Assembly (NCBI GenBank): GCA_030066475.1
Contig: JASJBO010000210.1
Location: 1 to 17,785 of the forward strand
Reading direction: 5' to 3'
From: Myxococcota bacterium
GTDB taxonomy: Bacteria; Myxococcota_A; UBA9160; PR03
DNA length: 17,785 nt
Shown here: positions 1 to 8,980 of the stretch, one piece after another
Layout: the number at the start of each line of letters is the position of its first letter
Numbering within the stretch: the stretch's first letter is position 1
Program-made: the position numbers and the translations under genes
Notes under the pieces: generated by a model
What the model was told of the DNA's origin: nothing
Databases searched by the model: none
The model's input: only the letters and a program-made list of their open reading frames with translations

Positions 1-117
1 TCGATGCACATCGCCGGCGGCACCGACGAGATCCAGAAGAACGTCGTCGCCGAACGCGTCCTCGGCCTCCCCCGCGAGCCGCGCACCGACCGCGACGTCC
101 CGTTCGACCAGCTCTGA
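1..117 (+). CDS. Acyl-CoA dehydrogenase, C-terminal fragment (starts before the window)
   Basis: Only the last 38 codons are present, open at the left edge and ending in TGA at 115-117. The translation contains GGTDEIQKN followed by a VLGLPRE-like tail. This is the hallmark C-terminal helix of flavin-dependent acyl-CoA dehydrogenases, which oxidise acyl-CoA thioesters to 2-enoyl-CoA and pass electrons to ETF. The fragment cannot show the substrate class. The gene converges on pqiC, with 18 bases between the two stop codons and no clear terminator hairpin there. It may be the end of a fatty-acid or steroid catabolic operon lying to the left, but that cannot be tested here. Confidence 0.85.
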   Translation, partial: SMHIAGGTDEIQKNVVAERVLGLPREPRTDRDVPFDQL

Positions 118-135
118 GCGCGCGGCGCCCGCCCG

Positions 136-786
136 CTAGAGCGTCGAGCCCTCCGCCGACTGCGCGGCGCGCGGCGCGGCGCGGGACAGCGGCGCGGCGA
201 TGGCGTCGGCCAGCTCGCCCAGGGCCGCCTCGTGAGCGGCCACGAGCCCGCGCACGCTTCGGCCGTCGAGCGGCTTGCGGATGGAGCTCTCGCCGCTCCA
301 GACGCCGTCGCCGCCCTGCTCGCGGATCACCCAGCGGGCCCGCAGCAGCAGCTCGTCGCTCGACTGGGCCTCGAAGCGCAGGAAGTCGACGGCGACCCGG
401 AACGCCGCCGGGAAGGGGGCGTCCTCGGCAGCGAGCACGACCCAGGGCGTCCCGATCCGCAGGGAGAGATCGTCGGCCAGGGCGCGCAGCACGTTGGCCT
501 CGAAGCCTCCGGCCCAGCGATGCAGACCGTCGATGACCAGCTCCGAGTCGGCGCCGCGAGACACCAGCTGGGGCCGCCTGAGATAGGGCGGGAAGGTCAC
601 CGGGCCCAGCCCCACGGCGAACTCGCCCGCGCCGGCCGGGCGGGCCGAGACGGCGCGGTCGGGGACCGAGCCCAGGGTGAACTGGCGCACGCCGGGGCTG
701 CGTCCCAGGCAGCCGAGAGTGAGGAGCGCGAGGGCGAGTGCCGTCGCCGCGCTGGCGCGTCCCGTCACGAGGTGAGTGGTCTTCAT
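136..786 (-). CDS. pqiC: PqiC-type outer-membrane lipoprotein of the Pqi/MCE lipid-transport system
   Basis: The 216-aa protein has an N-terminal hydrophobic segment ending in LTLGC at about residues 22-26. This is a lipobox-like site, although Leu at -2 and Thr at -3 are not ideal. The rest matches the ABC-transport auxiliary lipoprotein (PqiC/DUF330) pattern: a VGLGPVTFPPYLRRPQLV-type block near residues 58-75, and WAGGFEANVLRALADDL near 91-107. In the Pqi system PqiC forms a ring at the outer membrane that receives the PqiB needle. The ATG overlaps the pqiB stop as ATGA, so translation is coupled, and it is the last gene of pqiA-pqiA-pqiB-pqiC. Assignment is by motif and gene order. Confidence 0.88.
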   Translation of the reverse strand: MKTTHLVTGRASAATALALALLTLGCLGRSPGVRQFTLGSVPDRAVSARPAGAGEFAVGLGPVTFPPYLRRPQLVSRGADSELVIDGLHRWAGGFEANVLRALADDLSLRIGTPWVVLAAEDAPFPAAFRVAVDFLRFEAQSSDELLLRARWVIREQGGDGVWSGESSIRKPLDGRSVRGLVAAHEAALGELADAIAAPLSRAAPRAAQSAEGSTL

Positions 787-2360
787 CGTAGGGCCTGCCT
801 TCCGCGGATCACGCTCTCGGGTTGCTGCTCGAGCTGGTCTGCCAGCAGACGCATCGAGTGCGCCGCGTCGCCGAGCTCGCGCAGCGCCCGCGTCAGCTCC
901 TGGCTCGCCTCCGAGTCCGGCGCCAGCAGGGCGTTGGCGGACGCCAGGGTCTGCTCCGCGTTCTCGAGCGTGGCGGTGAGCGCGGGCGTCGCGGAGCGGA
1001 GCTCGCGGAGCAGGGCGCTCGCGTCCTCGCCCACGCGGTCGAGCGGGACGTCGTCGAGCTTGGCGACGAAGCTCGCCACGCCCTCCATGATCGCGTCGAT
1101 CCCGCTGGGCAGCGTCGGGAACTCGGGCGTGGAGCCGCTCCAGTCGATCGCCGCCGGAGGCGCCTTGGGGTGGAAGTCGAGCTCCACGGCCAGCGCCCCG
1201 GTCAGGAAGTTCTGCGTCTTGAGCTGGGCCCGCAGCCCCTGGGAGACCATGAAGTTCCAGGACTCCTCGACCGTCGTCGTCTGCACGCCGCGCGACTGGA
1301 TCCGGTCGGGCTGGACCTCGATCAGCACGGGGATCCGGGGCAGCACGGCCTCTTCGTCGAAGATGAGGCTCACGTCCCGCACCTCGCCGATCTGGATGCC
1401 GCGGAACGTGACCGGGGAGCCCGCGCGCAGGCCGCCGGCCGGCTGGTCGAAGTGCAGCAGGAAGGGCTCCCGGACCGTCAGCACCGGCCGGTTCGTGGCC
1501 GCCCGGTTCGCGTAGAGCGGGAACACGGTGTCCTCGGCCACCGGCGACGCCGCCGAGGGATCGCCGGGCGTGTCGAAGGCGATCCCGCCGATCAGCATCG
1601 CGGTGAGCGAGGGGCTGTCGATCCGGAAGCCCTCGGTCGTCATGGCGGCGTCGAAGCCGCTGGCGTTCCAGAACGTCGTGTTCGCGCGCACCCGCTGGTC
1701 GTGCGGAGCGCGCACGAAGATCTGAATCGCCACGTGGTCGCCACTCGGGTCGAGCTCGTAGTCGACGACCTCCCCCACCGAGAGCCAGCGGAAGTAGACG
1801 GGCGAGCCGACGTCCAGAGAGCCCATCGAGCTGGCCTGGAGACGGAACACGGTGCCCGGCTCGTCCGAGGTGAAGGCCGGCGGGTCCTCCAGGCCGACGA
1901 ACTCCCGCTGCGGCTCGCCCTCCTGGGAGGGATCGATGGCGATGTAGGCCCCCGAGAAGATCGTGCCGAGTCCCGAGACCTGCCCCGCGCTCACCCGCGC
2001 GCGAACCACCCAGAACCGGGTGTTCTCGGTGAGGTAGTTCTCGGCGCCCGCGACCATGCTCGCGCGCACCTCGACGCGGGAGATGTCCTCCGCGAGCAGG
2101 ATCGACTCGACGCGCCCCACCTCGACGTCCTTGTACTTGATCTTCGTCTTGCCGGCCTCGAGCCCCGCCGCCGTCTCGAAGGTGATCCCGACCTCGGGTC
2201 CCTGCTCCGAGATGGCCTTGTAGGCCAGCCAGGCGCCGATCACGACGGCCACCACCGGGATCAGCCAGACGATGGAGATCCCGCTCCGCTCCTGGACGAC
2301 GGCGGTGGCGACGCTCGAGTCGCCGCCGCCCGCTCCGGTTCCGGGTTGCTCTTCAGACAT
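783..2360 (-). CDS. pqiB: PqiB-type protein with three MCE (MlaD) domains
   Basis: The protein is 525 aa; E. coli PqiB is about 546. One N-terminal membrane helix (about residues 27-46, rich in V, I, A and L) is followed by three MCE domains. They start near residue 55 (ITFETAAGLEAGKTKIKYKDVEVG), near 170 (LQASSMGSLDVGSPVYFRW) and near 300 (LHFDQPAGGLRAGSPVTFRG). Each carries the typical L-x-x-G-x-x-V-x-(F/Y) turn. The C-terminal ~120 residues are Ala/Leu/Glu-rich and likely helical. In the family, stacked MCE hexamers form a periplasm-spanning channel that moves lipids between inner and outer membranes. Its start lies 8 bases inside the end of the upstream pqiA-like gene, and its stop overlaps the pqiC start. 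Confidence 0.93.
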   Translation of the reverse strand: MSEEQPGTGAGGGDSSVATAVVQERSGISIVWLIPVVAVVIGAWLAYKAISEQGPEVGITFETAAGLEAGKTKIKYKDVEVGRVESILLAEDISRVEVRASMVAGAENYLTENTRFWVVRARVSAGQVSGLGTIFSGAYIAIDPSQEGEPQREFVGLEDPPAFTSDEPGTVFRLQASSMGSLDVGSPVYFRWLSVGEVVDYELDPSGDHVAIQIFVRAPHDQRVRANTTFWNASGFDAAMTTEGFRIDSPSLTAMLIGGIAFDTPGDPSAASPVAEDTVFPLYANRAATNRPVLTVREPFLLHFDQPAGGLRAGSPVTFRGIQIGEVRDVSLIFDEEAVLPRIPVLIEVQPDRIQSRGVQTTTVEESWNFMVSQGLRAQLKTQNFLTGALAVELDFHPKAPPAAIDWSGSTPEFPTLPSGIDAIMEGVASFVAKLDDVPLDRVGEDASALLRELRSATPALTATLENAEQTLASANALLAPDSEASQELTRALRELGDAAHSMRLLADQLEQQPESVIRGRQALR

Positions 2361-2982
2361 GCCGTGCCTCCGCGTTGTCCCAGATCAGGCGGGGGTCGAA
2401 GCTCTCGGCGGCCAGCATGGTCAGGATGACCACCGCCCCGAAGAACACCGCCCCCAGCCCGGCCTGGATCGTCGCGAGGTTGCCCAGGCTCACCAGCGCG
2501 ACGAGGATCGTGACCACGTAGATGTCGACCATCGACCAGCGCCCCATCGCCTCGGTGATGCGGTAGAGGCGGGTGCGGTCGTACGGGCGCCAGGTCGAGC
2601 GGCGCTGCACCGAGATCAGCAGGTACAGGATGGCCGCCATCTTGGCGAGCGGGACCACCACGCTGGCCACGAACACGACCAGGGCGAGCGGCCACATCCC
2701 GTGGTGGAGCAGGTAGAGCACGCCGCTCATGATCGTGTCCGACTGGGCCTTGCCCAGCGACACCACCTTCATCACCGGGAACAGGTTGGCCGGCGCGTAG
2801 AAGACGAAGGCCGCGATCAGGAGCGCCCAGGTGCGCGCGAGGCTGTCGGGCTTGCGGTGGTGCACGGCCGCTCCGCAACGCGGGCAGAGCGTGCGCGCGT
2901 GGTGCTCGCCCGCGGGCAGGGCCACCGTGAGCCGGCAGTCGTGACAGCCGGCGAGCAGCGTCTGTGCCGGGGCGAGGCTCAT
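2353..2982 (-). CDS. pqiA: PqiA-like inner-membrane protein, second half-size copy
   Basis: A 209-aa protein with an N-terminal zinc ribbon (C13-x2-C16 and C33-x2-C36, set in GCHDC and LCPRC) and four hydrophobic segments, the standard PqiA-domain layout. The start chosen is the ATG at 2982-2980 because it overlaps the previous gene's TGA as ATGA. An in-frame start 8 codons upstream (3006) is possible but less likely. PqiA proteins are inner-membrane partners of the MCE protein PqiB and probably feed lipid to it. E. coli PqiA is one ~417-aa chain with two such domains; here they are two separate proteins. The stop lies inside pqiB. Confidence 0.9.
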   Translation of the reverse strand: MSLAPAQTLLAGCHDCRLTVALPAGEHHARTLCPRCGAAVHHRKPDSLARTWALLIAAFVFYAPANLFPVMKVVSLGKAQSDTIMSGVLYLLHHGMWPLALVVFVASVVVPLAKMAAILYLLISVQRRSTWRPYDRTRLYRITEAMGRWSMVDIYVVTILVALVSLGNLATIQAGLGAVFFGAVVILTMLAAESFDPRLIWDNAEARHV

Positions 2983-3584
2983 CGCGCCATGCCGATCCGG
3001 CTCCACACGAGCTGGTGATCCAGGGAGGACGTCGCGGCCGCGACCATCGGGATGAGCGCCACGAAGGCGGCGAGGGAGATGCCCGGCACGATCTGCGCCA
3101 TCCCCGCGAGCTTCACCAGCGAGACCAGGATCCCGATCATGAAGACCTCCATCATGCTCCAGGTCTCGACGCGGTGGAGCGCGCGGAACACGACGACGTC
3201 TCCCGGGAGCCGGACGCCGAGCTTGAACGGGGCCAGCACGTAGAGCAGCGTGAGCAGCTGGAGCAGCGGAGCCACGATGGTGGTGAGGAGGACCAGCGAG
3301 GCGACGAACGGCCGCCCGTCGGAGAAGAGCGACCGCACGCCGGTGGCCAGGGTCGTCTGCGTCAGGTTGCCCTGCATCTCGAGCGCCAGGAACGGGAAGG
3401 CGTTCGCGACGACGAACAGCACGAGCCCGGCGAGAGCGAAGGCGAGCGTGCGATCCAGGCTGTTCGGGACGGACTTGCGGAGCAGCCCCCGGCAGCGCGG
3501 GCAGCGGGCCGAGCCGCCCGGCGGCACCGCGCCGACCCGACTCGGGAGATCGCAGTCGTGACAGAGTACGACGGTATCGGGCAC
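2979..3584 (-). CDS. pqiA: PqiA-like inner-membrane protein, first half-size copy
   Basis: The 201-aa protein has a zinc ribbon (C8-x2-C11 and C28-x2-C31) followed by hydrophobic segments around residues 43-60, 88-110, 130-158 and 165-180. It is the same domain as the next gene but clearly diverged in sequence. I chose the GTG at 3584-3582 because GGAGG lies at 3600-3596 with an 11-base spacer, and the protein then starts just before the first CxxC. The frame also opens at a TTG at 3620, with no better ribosome site. It is the first gene of the pqi operon and diverges from aat across 133 bases. The likely role is loading lipid substrate to the MCE channel; in enterobacteria pqi genes respond to envelope or oxidative stress, but no regulator site was recognised here. 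Confidence 0.87.
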   Translation of the reverse strand: MPDTVVLCHDCDLPSRVGAVPPGGSARCPRCRGLLRKSVPNSLDRTLAFALAGLVLFVVANAFPFLALEMQGNLTQTTLATGVRSLFSDGRPFVASLVLLTTIVAPLLQLLTLLYVLAPFKLGVRLPGDVVVFRALHRVETWSMMEVFMIGILVSLVKLAGMAQIVPGISLAAFVALIPMVAAATSSLDHQLVWSRIGMAR

Positions 3585-3595
3585 GGGGGGGCGCG

Positions 3596-3600
3596 CCTCC
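3596..3600 (-). promoter_or_regulatory. Shine-Dalgarno GGAGG deciding the first pqiA start
   Basis: GGAGG on the minus strand lies 11 bases before the GTG at 3584. It lies inside the longer TTG-initiated reading frame, which argues for the shorter protein. Confidence 0.6.
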
Positions 3601-3705
3601 TGGACGTGGAGCCTACACAAGATCGAGGGTGCTGCCCGTCCGTCGGGGTCCGAGCGCGTCGTTCTCGACCGCCTCGACGCGCGGGTGGGAGCAGGGGCCC
3701 CGGCC

Positions 3706-3711
3706 TATCCT
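3706..3711 (+). promoter_or_regulatory. Possible -10 box for a leaderless aat transcript
   Basis: TATCCT matches TAnnnT and ends 6 bases before the GTG start. A transcript starting about 7 bases downstream would begin at the start codon. No convincing -35 box was seen. This is inference from spacing alone. Confidence 0.35.
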
Positions 3712-3717
3712 CCCGGC

Positions 3718-4441
<724 letters not shown>

Positions 4442-4449
<8 letters not shown>

Positions 4450-5215
4450 GGCGCCGGGCGCCGAGCTGCTCGCGATCGCCGAGCACCTCTCGCGCTCGCT
4501 CGCGCGCATCCGGTTCCGCGCGCCCGTGACGCACGTCTACGACCCGACCCGCTACGCGCGCGAGCCCCACGCGCGCTACCTGCGCCGCTATGGCGGGGCG
4601 CCCAAGGAGATCGTGCTGCTCGGCATGAACCCGGGGCCCTACGGGATGGCGCAGACCGGCGTCCCCTTCGGCGAGGTGGCGCTGGTGCGCGGCTGGCTCG
4701 GGATCGAGGGCCGCGTGGCGCGCCCGCGCCGCGAGCACCCGCGCCGGCCCGTCCAGGGCTTCGCGTGCCCGCGCAGCGAGGTGAGCGGCCAGCGCCTGTG
4801 GGGCTGGGCGCGCGACGCCTTCGGCCGGCCCGAGCGCTTCTTCGCGCGCTTCTTCATCGCGAACTACTGCCCGCTCGTGTTCATGGAGGAGACCGGTCGC
4901 AACCGCACGCCCGACAAGCTGCGCGCCGACGAGCGCGAGCCGCTCTACCGCGCCTGCGACCGCGCGCTGCGCCGCACCATCGAGCAGCTGCGGCCGCGCC
5001 TCGTGATCGGCGTGGGCCAGTTCGCCGAGGCGCGCGCCCGCGAGGCGCTGGCCGGCATGGACGTCGAGATCGGCCGCATCCTGCACCCGAGTCCGGCCAG
5101 CCCGCTCGCCAACCGCGGCTGGGCTCGGCAGGCCTCGCGCGAGCTGGCCGCGCTCGGGGTCGAGCTCAAGGCGCCGCGTCGATCCCCTCGTACCGCTCGG
5201 CTCGCGCGATCTTGA
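4442..5215 (+). CDS. SMUG1-type (family 3) uracil-DNA glycosylase
   Basis: The 257-aa protein should remove uracil and oxidised pyrimidines from DNA to start base-excision repair. The diagnostic SMUG1 motif 1, GMNPGPYGMAQTGVPFGE, lies at residues 61-78 with catalytic-type Asn63. NYCPLVFMEETGRNRTPDKL at 141-160 matches the SMUG1 pocket segment with Asn141. Motif 2, HPSPASPLANRGW, lies at 215-227 with the catalytic-type His215. All key residues are present and length is as expected. The GTG start overlaps the aat stop by 8 bases. The 3' end overlaps the opposing M48 protease gene by 50 bases, and the last ~15 residues are Arg/Ser-rich and probably dispensable. SMUG1 is best known from animals, with scattered bacterial members such as that of Geobacter. 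Confidence 0.93.
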
Positions 5216-6635
5216 CCAGCTCGCCGCCCAGGAAGCGATGGTCGGTGAACACGCCGTTGAGCGCGGCGGTGCGCTGCACGTCCCAGGCGTTGTCGGTGCG
5301 CCGCGACAGATCGAACAGGTCCTCGTCCTCCAGCGCTTTCACCACGCGCAGCCGCGTCACCTCGATCGAGTCGCGCTCCTCGGGCGTCAGCGGCCGCAGC
5401 GTGCGCGCGATGTTGCGGGTCTGCCCGACGTACTTGCGCACCACCGTCGCGGGCGTGACGGCGGCGAGCAGGTACATCAGCCCGTTGTACGGGATGAAGG
5501 TGAGCTGCCCGAAGACGCGCTGGCCCTCGATCTCGCTGAGCGCCTCGACGCGATAGGCGTCGCCCACCTTGAGGCGAACCGGGGCCGCCTCCGTGACGCC
5601 GATCCGGAAGCGCGCCGACTCGCGTTCGAGGTAGGCGTTGGCCGCCAGCTCCGGGTCGCCGGCCGGGCCCTCCACGGTCAGCAGCACGCGCGCGGTCCGG
5701 TCGGGAGACACCGCGCCCACGGCGCGGTGCGTGTTGACCGGCTTCCAGCCCTGCGGAAAGCGGATGTGCAGATCGAGGTCGGGGTGCAGGAAGCGCTCAC
5801 CGCGAAACAGGCCTTCGGAGGGCGAGTCGCCCAGCACCAGGCCGTCGATGCGGTCGAGATAGCCAGCGCGGTCTGCGGCGACGCCCGGCTTCGGCTGCCA
5901 CGACAGGCTGCGGCCGCGCGTCGCGGTGTTCGCGATGCGCTCGGTGGTGCCCGGGTGCGTCGCGAAGAAGCCGGGCAGCCGCGAGTGGCCGGTGCGCAGC
6001 CGCTCGGCGTCGCGCAGCTGCTCGAGGAAGCGCGCCAGGCCGAGCGGGTCGTAGCCCGCGCGGGCCGCCAGCGCCTGCCCGTCGCGGTCGGCCTCGCGCT
6101 CCTGGTCGCGGCTGTAGGCGGCCAGCTCGCCGAACCGGAACCAGGCCATGGCGAAGGGGCTCTGGAAGCGCTCCATCGCCTGTCGCCCGGCTGCGTGCCG
6201 GGCGGCGGAGTGGACGATCTCGTGGCCGAGCACGGCGGCCAGCTCGCTCTCGTCGTTGGCGAGGGCGAGCAGGCCGCGCGACACGAAGATCTGTCCGCCC
6301 GGCAGCGCGAAGGCGTTGGGCTCGAACTGGTCGACGATCGCGAAGCTCCAGTCGAACGCGCGCGGCGGCGCCAGGGCCACCAGCCGCGCGCCGATCGCCT
6401 CGACGTAGGCCGTCAGCGCCGGGTCCTCGAGCAGCCCCAGCTCGGCCGCGACCTCGGCGGCCTGCTCCTCGCCGACGCGCCGGTCGTCGTGCTCGGTATA
6501 CAGGATGGTGGGACGCTCGGGCTTCGCCTCGGGATCGACCCGCTTGGGCGGCAGCTTCGGGCGGCAGGCGAGCGACAGCACGAGGCACGGCAGCAGCAGG
6601 CAGGCGCAGAGTCGGGCGAGGCGAGTCGGGACCAA
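5166..6635 (-). CDS. M48-family zinc metalloprotease, predicted secreted lipoprotein
   Basis: The 489-aa protein has an N-terminal hydrophobic signal ending in LVLSLAC with Cys24 as the likely lipid site, though Leu at -2 and Ser at -3 make the lipobox imperfect. The protease domain shows LPGGQIFVSRGLL, then the zinc motif HEIVH (about 138-142), with the third ligand in READRDG (about Glu181) and THPGTTERI further on. M48 periplasmic proteases of the BepA/LoiP kind act in outer-membrane quality control. The C-terminal ~220 residues are not assigned and may bind substrate. I chose the TTG at 6635 because GGAG lies 5 bases upstream and the signal peptide then starts at residue 1; the frame is open to 6713, inside the acyl-CoA dehydrogenase gene. 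It lies 31 bases after that gene and may be its operon's last member. Confidence 0.88.
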   Translation of the reverse strand: MVPTRLARLCACLLLPCLVLSLACRPKLPPKRVDPEAKPERPTILYTEHDDRRVGEEQAAEVAAELGLLEDPALTAYVEAIGARLVALAPPRAFDWSFAIVDQFEPNAFALPGGQIFVSRGLLALANDESELAAVLGHEIVHSAARHAAGRQAMERFQSPFAMAWFRFGELAAYSRDQEREADRDGQALAARAGYDPLGLARFLEQLRDAERLRTGHSRLPGFFATHPGTTERIANTATRGRSLSWQPKPGVAADRAGYLDRIDGLVLGDSPSEGLFRGERFLHPDLDLHIRFPQGWKPVNTHRAVGAVSPDRTARVLLTVEGPAGDPELAANAYLERESARFRIGVTEAAPVRLKVGDAYRVEALSEIEGQRVFGQLTFIPYNGLMYLLAAVTPATVVRKYVGQTRNIARTLRPLTPEERDSIEVTRLRVVKALEDEDLFDLSRRTDNAWDVQRTAALNGVFTDHRFLGGELVKIARAERYEGIDAAP

Positions 6636-6640
6636 AAGGG

Positions 6641-6644
6641 CTCC
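6641..6644 (-). promoter_or_regulatory. Shine-Dalgarno GGAG deciding the TTG start of the M48 gene
   Basis: GGAG on the minus strand lies 5 bases before the TTG at 6635-6633, immediately ahead of the signal-peptide codons. No ATG or GTG offers a comparable position. Confidence 0.5.
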
Positions 6645-6666
6645 GCGTGGAGCTGCCAGTCTAGCC

Positions 6667-7803
6667 TCAGAAGCCGAGCAGCGTGGCGAGCCGGGCGCGG
6701 TGCCAGACCGCATCGCCCAGCAGCAGATCGCTCGCGGTGGCGCGGCGCTGGAACAGGTGGCAGTCGAACTCCCAGGTGAAGCCCATGCCGCCGTGGATCT
6801 GGATGTTCTCGGCCGCCGCGCGCCGGTAGGCGTCGCCGCAGAACGACTTCGCGACGCTCGCGGCCTCGGCCAGGGCCGCCGGCTCGGCGTCGGGCTGGGA
6901 GGCCACCCACCACGACCAGTAGGCCGCCGAGCGGGCGGACTCGAGCTCGAGCATCACCTCGGCCGCCTTGTGCTTGATCGCCTGGAACGAGCCGATCGGG
7001 CGCGCGAACTGCACGCGATCCTTCGCGTAGTCCACCGCCATCTCGAGGCAGCGCGCGGCGCCGCCCACGGCCTCGGCCGCCAGCGCCACGGCGGCCTCGT
7101 CGAGCGTGCGCTGGAGCGCCGGCCAGCCCGCGCCCGGCGCGCCGAGCGGACGCGCCGGCGCGTCGCGCAGCTCCAGCGCCGCGAGCTTGCGGGTGGGGTC
7201 GAGGCCCGGCGCGGGCTTCACCTCGAGCCCCGAGGCGCCCGCGTCCACCACCAGCAGCGACACGCCCTCGGTGCCGGCGCTGCCGGGCGCGCGCGCCGCG
7301 ACCACCAGCCAGTCGGCGACGTGCGCGTCGAGCACCAGCGGGAAGCTCCCCGAGACGCGCCACGCGCCTTCCTGCTCGCGGCACTCGGCCCGGACCTGCT
7401 CCGGCTCGGGCCGCTCGGGCGCGGCGCCGAAGGCGAGGGTCGCGATCGCGTCGCCGCGCGCGATCGGCGCCAGCCACGCGCGCTGCTGCGCCTCGTCGCC
7501 AGCGTGCCGGATCGCCTGCGCGGCCAGACAGGTCGCCAGGAAGGGGCCGCCACAGAGCCGCCGGCCCATCTCCTCGAGCGCGATGCCGAGCTCGAGGAAG
7601 CCGAAGCCCTGGCCGCCGACCGCCTCGGGCAGCGCCAGCCCCTGGAGGCCCAGCTCCTCGGCCATCTGCTTCCACACCGAGCGGTCGAAGCCGGTGGGCG
7701 TCTCGGCCAGCTTGCGCACCTCGGCGGTGGGCCAGCGCTCCGCGAAGAAGCGCTGGAGCATCGCGCGGAACTCGTCCTGCTCGGGGCTGAATGCGAAGTC
7801 CAT
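6667..7803 (-). CDS. Acyl-CoA dehydrogenase (FadE type), last catabolic gene of the TetR-led operon
   Basis: The 378-aa protein starts with MDFAFSPEQDEFR, has the substrate-pocket block LPEAVGGQGFGFLELGIALEEMG in the N-terminal helical domain, a middle beta domain, and DRVQFARPIGSFQAIKHKAAEV in the C-terminal domain. Near residue 337 is HGGMGFTWEFDCHLFQRR, the FTWE signature that supplies the catalytic-type Glu in this clade. The clade includes the heterotetrameric steroid side-chain dehydrogenases of actinobacteria, so it may need a partner subunit; none is adjacent. It forms an FAD-dependent 2-enoyl-CoA. It starts 19 bases after the upstream thiolase-like gene with a weak GGA ribosome site, and is probably co-transcribed with the DUF35/thiolase genes. 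Confidence 0.92.
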   Translation of the reverse strand: MDFAFSPEQDEFRAMLQRFFAERWPTAEVRKLAETPTGFDRSVWKQMAEELGLQGLALPEAVGGQGFGFLELGIALEEMGRRLCGGPFLATCLAAQAIRHAGDEAQQRAWLAPIARGDAIATLAFGAAPERPEPEQVRAECREQEGAWRVSGSFPLVLDAHVADWLVVAARAPGSAGTEGVSLLVVDAGASGLEVKPAPGLDPTRKLAALELRDAPARPLGAPGAGWPALQRTLDEAAVALAAEAVGGAARCLEMAVDYAKDRVQFARPIGSFQAIKHKAAEVMLELESARSAAYWSWWVASQPDAEPAALAEAASVAKSFCGDAYRRAAAENIQIHGGMGFTWEFDCHLFQRRATASDLLLGDAVWHRARLATLLGF

Positions 7804-7822
7804 GGCTCGCTTCCGTCCTCGC

Positions 7823-8980
7823 TCAGGGCTTGGCGGCGCCGACGATCCACATCGAGAAGAACTGCGAGCCGCCGCCGTAGGCGTGCCCCAGCGCGAGCTT
7901 CGCGCCGTCCACCTGGTGCTCGCCCGCCTGCCCGCGCACCTGCAGCGCCGCCTCGGCGAAGCGGATCATGCCGGACGCGCCGATCGGGTTCGACGAGAGC
8001 ACGCCGCCCGAGCAGTTCACCGGCATGTCGCCGTCGAGCGCCGTGGCGCCCTCGTAGGTCATCTTCCAGCCGTCGCCCTCGGGAGCGAATCCCAGGTTCT
8101 CCAGCCACATCGGCTCGAACCAGCTGAACGGGACGTAGATCTCCGCCATGTCGAGCCGTGCGCGCGGGTCGTCGATGCCCGCCTTGCGGTAGAGCGACTG
8201 CGCGCAGTCGCGGCCCGCCTGGGGGCTCACCTTCTCCTGGCCGGCGAACTGGGTGGGCTCGCTGCGCATCTCGGCCGCGTGGATCCACGCGGGCGGCGCG
8301 GCCGCCCCGCTGGCGACGGACTCGCGCGACAGCACCAGCGCGCAGGCGCCGTCCGAGGACGGGCAGCACTCGTGGAAGCGGATCGGATCCCACAGCATCG
8401 GCGAGCTGGCCACCTGCTCGAAGCTCACGTCGGGGTCGCGCAGGTGGGCGAAGGGATTCTTGAGCGCGTTGGTGCGGTCCTTCAGCGCCACCCGGATGCC
8501 GGTGTCCTCGGGCGCCCCCGAGCGCTGCATGTAGGCGCGAATCAGCGGCGAGAAGTAGCCGCCGGCGCCCGCCACCACCGAGGCCTGGAGCGGCGTCGAG
8601 ACGGTGAGCGCCCACATCGCGTTGCTCTCGGACTGCTTCTCGAACGAGACCGTGAGCACCCGGTCGTGGATGCCGGCCTGCACCAGGCTCGCCGCCACGA
8701 GCGCGGTGGAGCCGCCCACGCTGCCGGCGGTGTGCACGCGCAGCATCGGCTTGCCCACCGCGCCGAGCGCGTCGGCCAGGTAGAGCTCCGGCATCATCAC
8801 GCCCTCGAACATGTCGGGGGCCTTGCCGAGCACCACGGCGTCGATGTCGCTCCAGTCGACGTGGGCGTCGGCCAGCGCGCGCTCCGCGGCCTCGCGCACC
8901 AGTCCCGCGATCGACACGTCGTCGCGGCTCGCGGTGTGCGCCGTCTGCCCGATCCCGACCACGCCGCACAGCTCTGCCAT
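7823..8980 (-). CDS. Thiolase-superfamily (lipid-transfer/Ltp-like) protein B, no catalytic Cys
   Basis: The 385-aa protein has the two-lobed thiolase fold signature: GVVGIGQT at the start, HTAGSVGGSTALVAASLV near 83-100 where thiolases carry the nucleophilic Cys, NCSGGVLSSNPIGASG at 322-337, and GHAYGGGSQF at 365-374. The nucleophile position has no Cys, the GHP histidine motif reads SNP, and the second active-site Cys reads Tyr-Gly-Gly. A normal thiolysis mechanism is therefore unlikely. This pattern, with DUF35 partners next door, fits Ltp2-like retro-aldolases that split side-chain beta-hydroxyacyl-CoA. Length and order suggest Ltp3 (Rv3523) of M. tuberculosis as a possible counterpart. 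The ATG directly follows the TAG stop of the preceding gene. Confidence 0.88.
   Translation of the reverse strand: MAELCGVVGIGQTAHTASRDDVSIAGLVREAAERALADAHVDWSDIDAVVLGKAPDMFEGVMMPELYLADALGAVGKPMLRVHTAGSVGGSTALVAASLVQAGIHDRVLTVSFEKQSESNAMWALTVSTPLQASVVAGAGGYFSPLIRAYMQRSGAPEDTGIRVALKDRTNALKNPFAHLRDPDVSFEQVASSPMLWDPIRFHECCPSSDGACALVLSRESVASGAAAPPAWIHAAEMRSEPTQFAGQEKVSPQAGRDCAQSLYRKAGIDDPRARLDMAEIYVPFSWFEPMWLENLGFAPEGDGWKMTYEGATALDGDMPVNCSGGVLSSNPIGASGMIRFAEAALQVRGQAGEHQVDGAKLALGHAYGGGSQFFSMWIVGAAKP

Noticed and set aside
118..135. A possible bidirectional terminator between the first acyl-CoA dehydrogenase and pqiC
   Set aside because: The 18 bases are GC-rich but form no convincing stem with a T-run on either strand.
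822..2429. Long plus-strand ORFs opposite pqiB (and likewise opposite the M48 gene at 5238-6779)
   Set aside because: They are shadows on the opposite strand with no recognisable motif. The minus-strand proteins have complete MCE and M48 signatures.
2780..2787. A second KstR-like half-core, AACAGGTT
   Set aside because: It lies inside the pqiA coding sequence and lacks the outer T and A of the 14-bp consensus, so it is a chance match.
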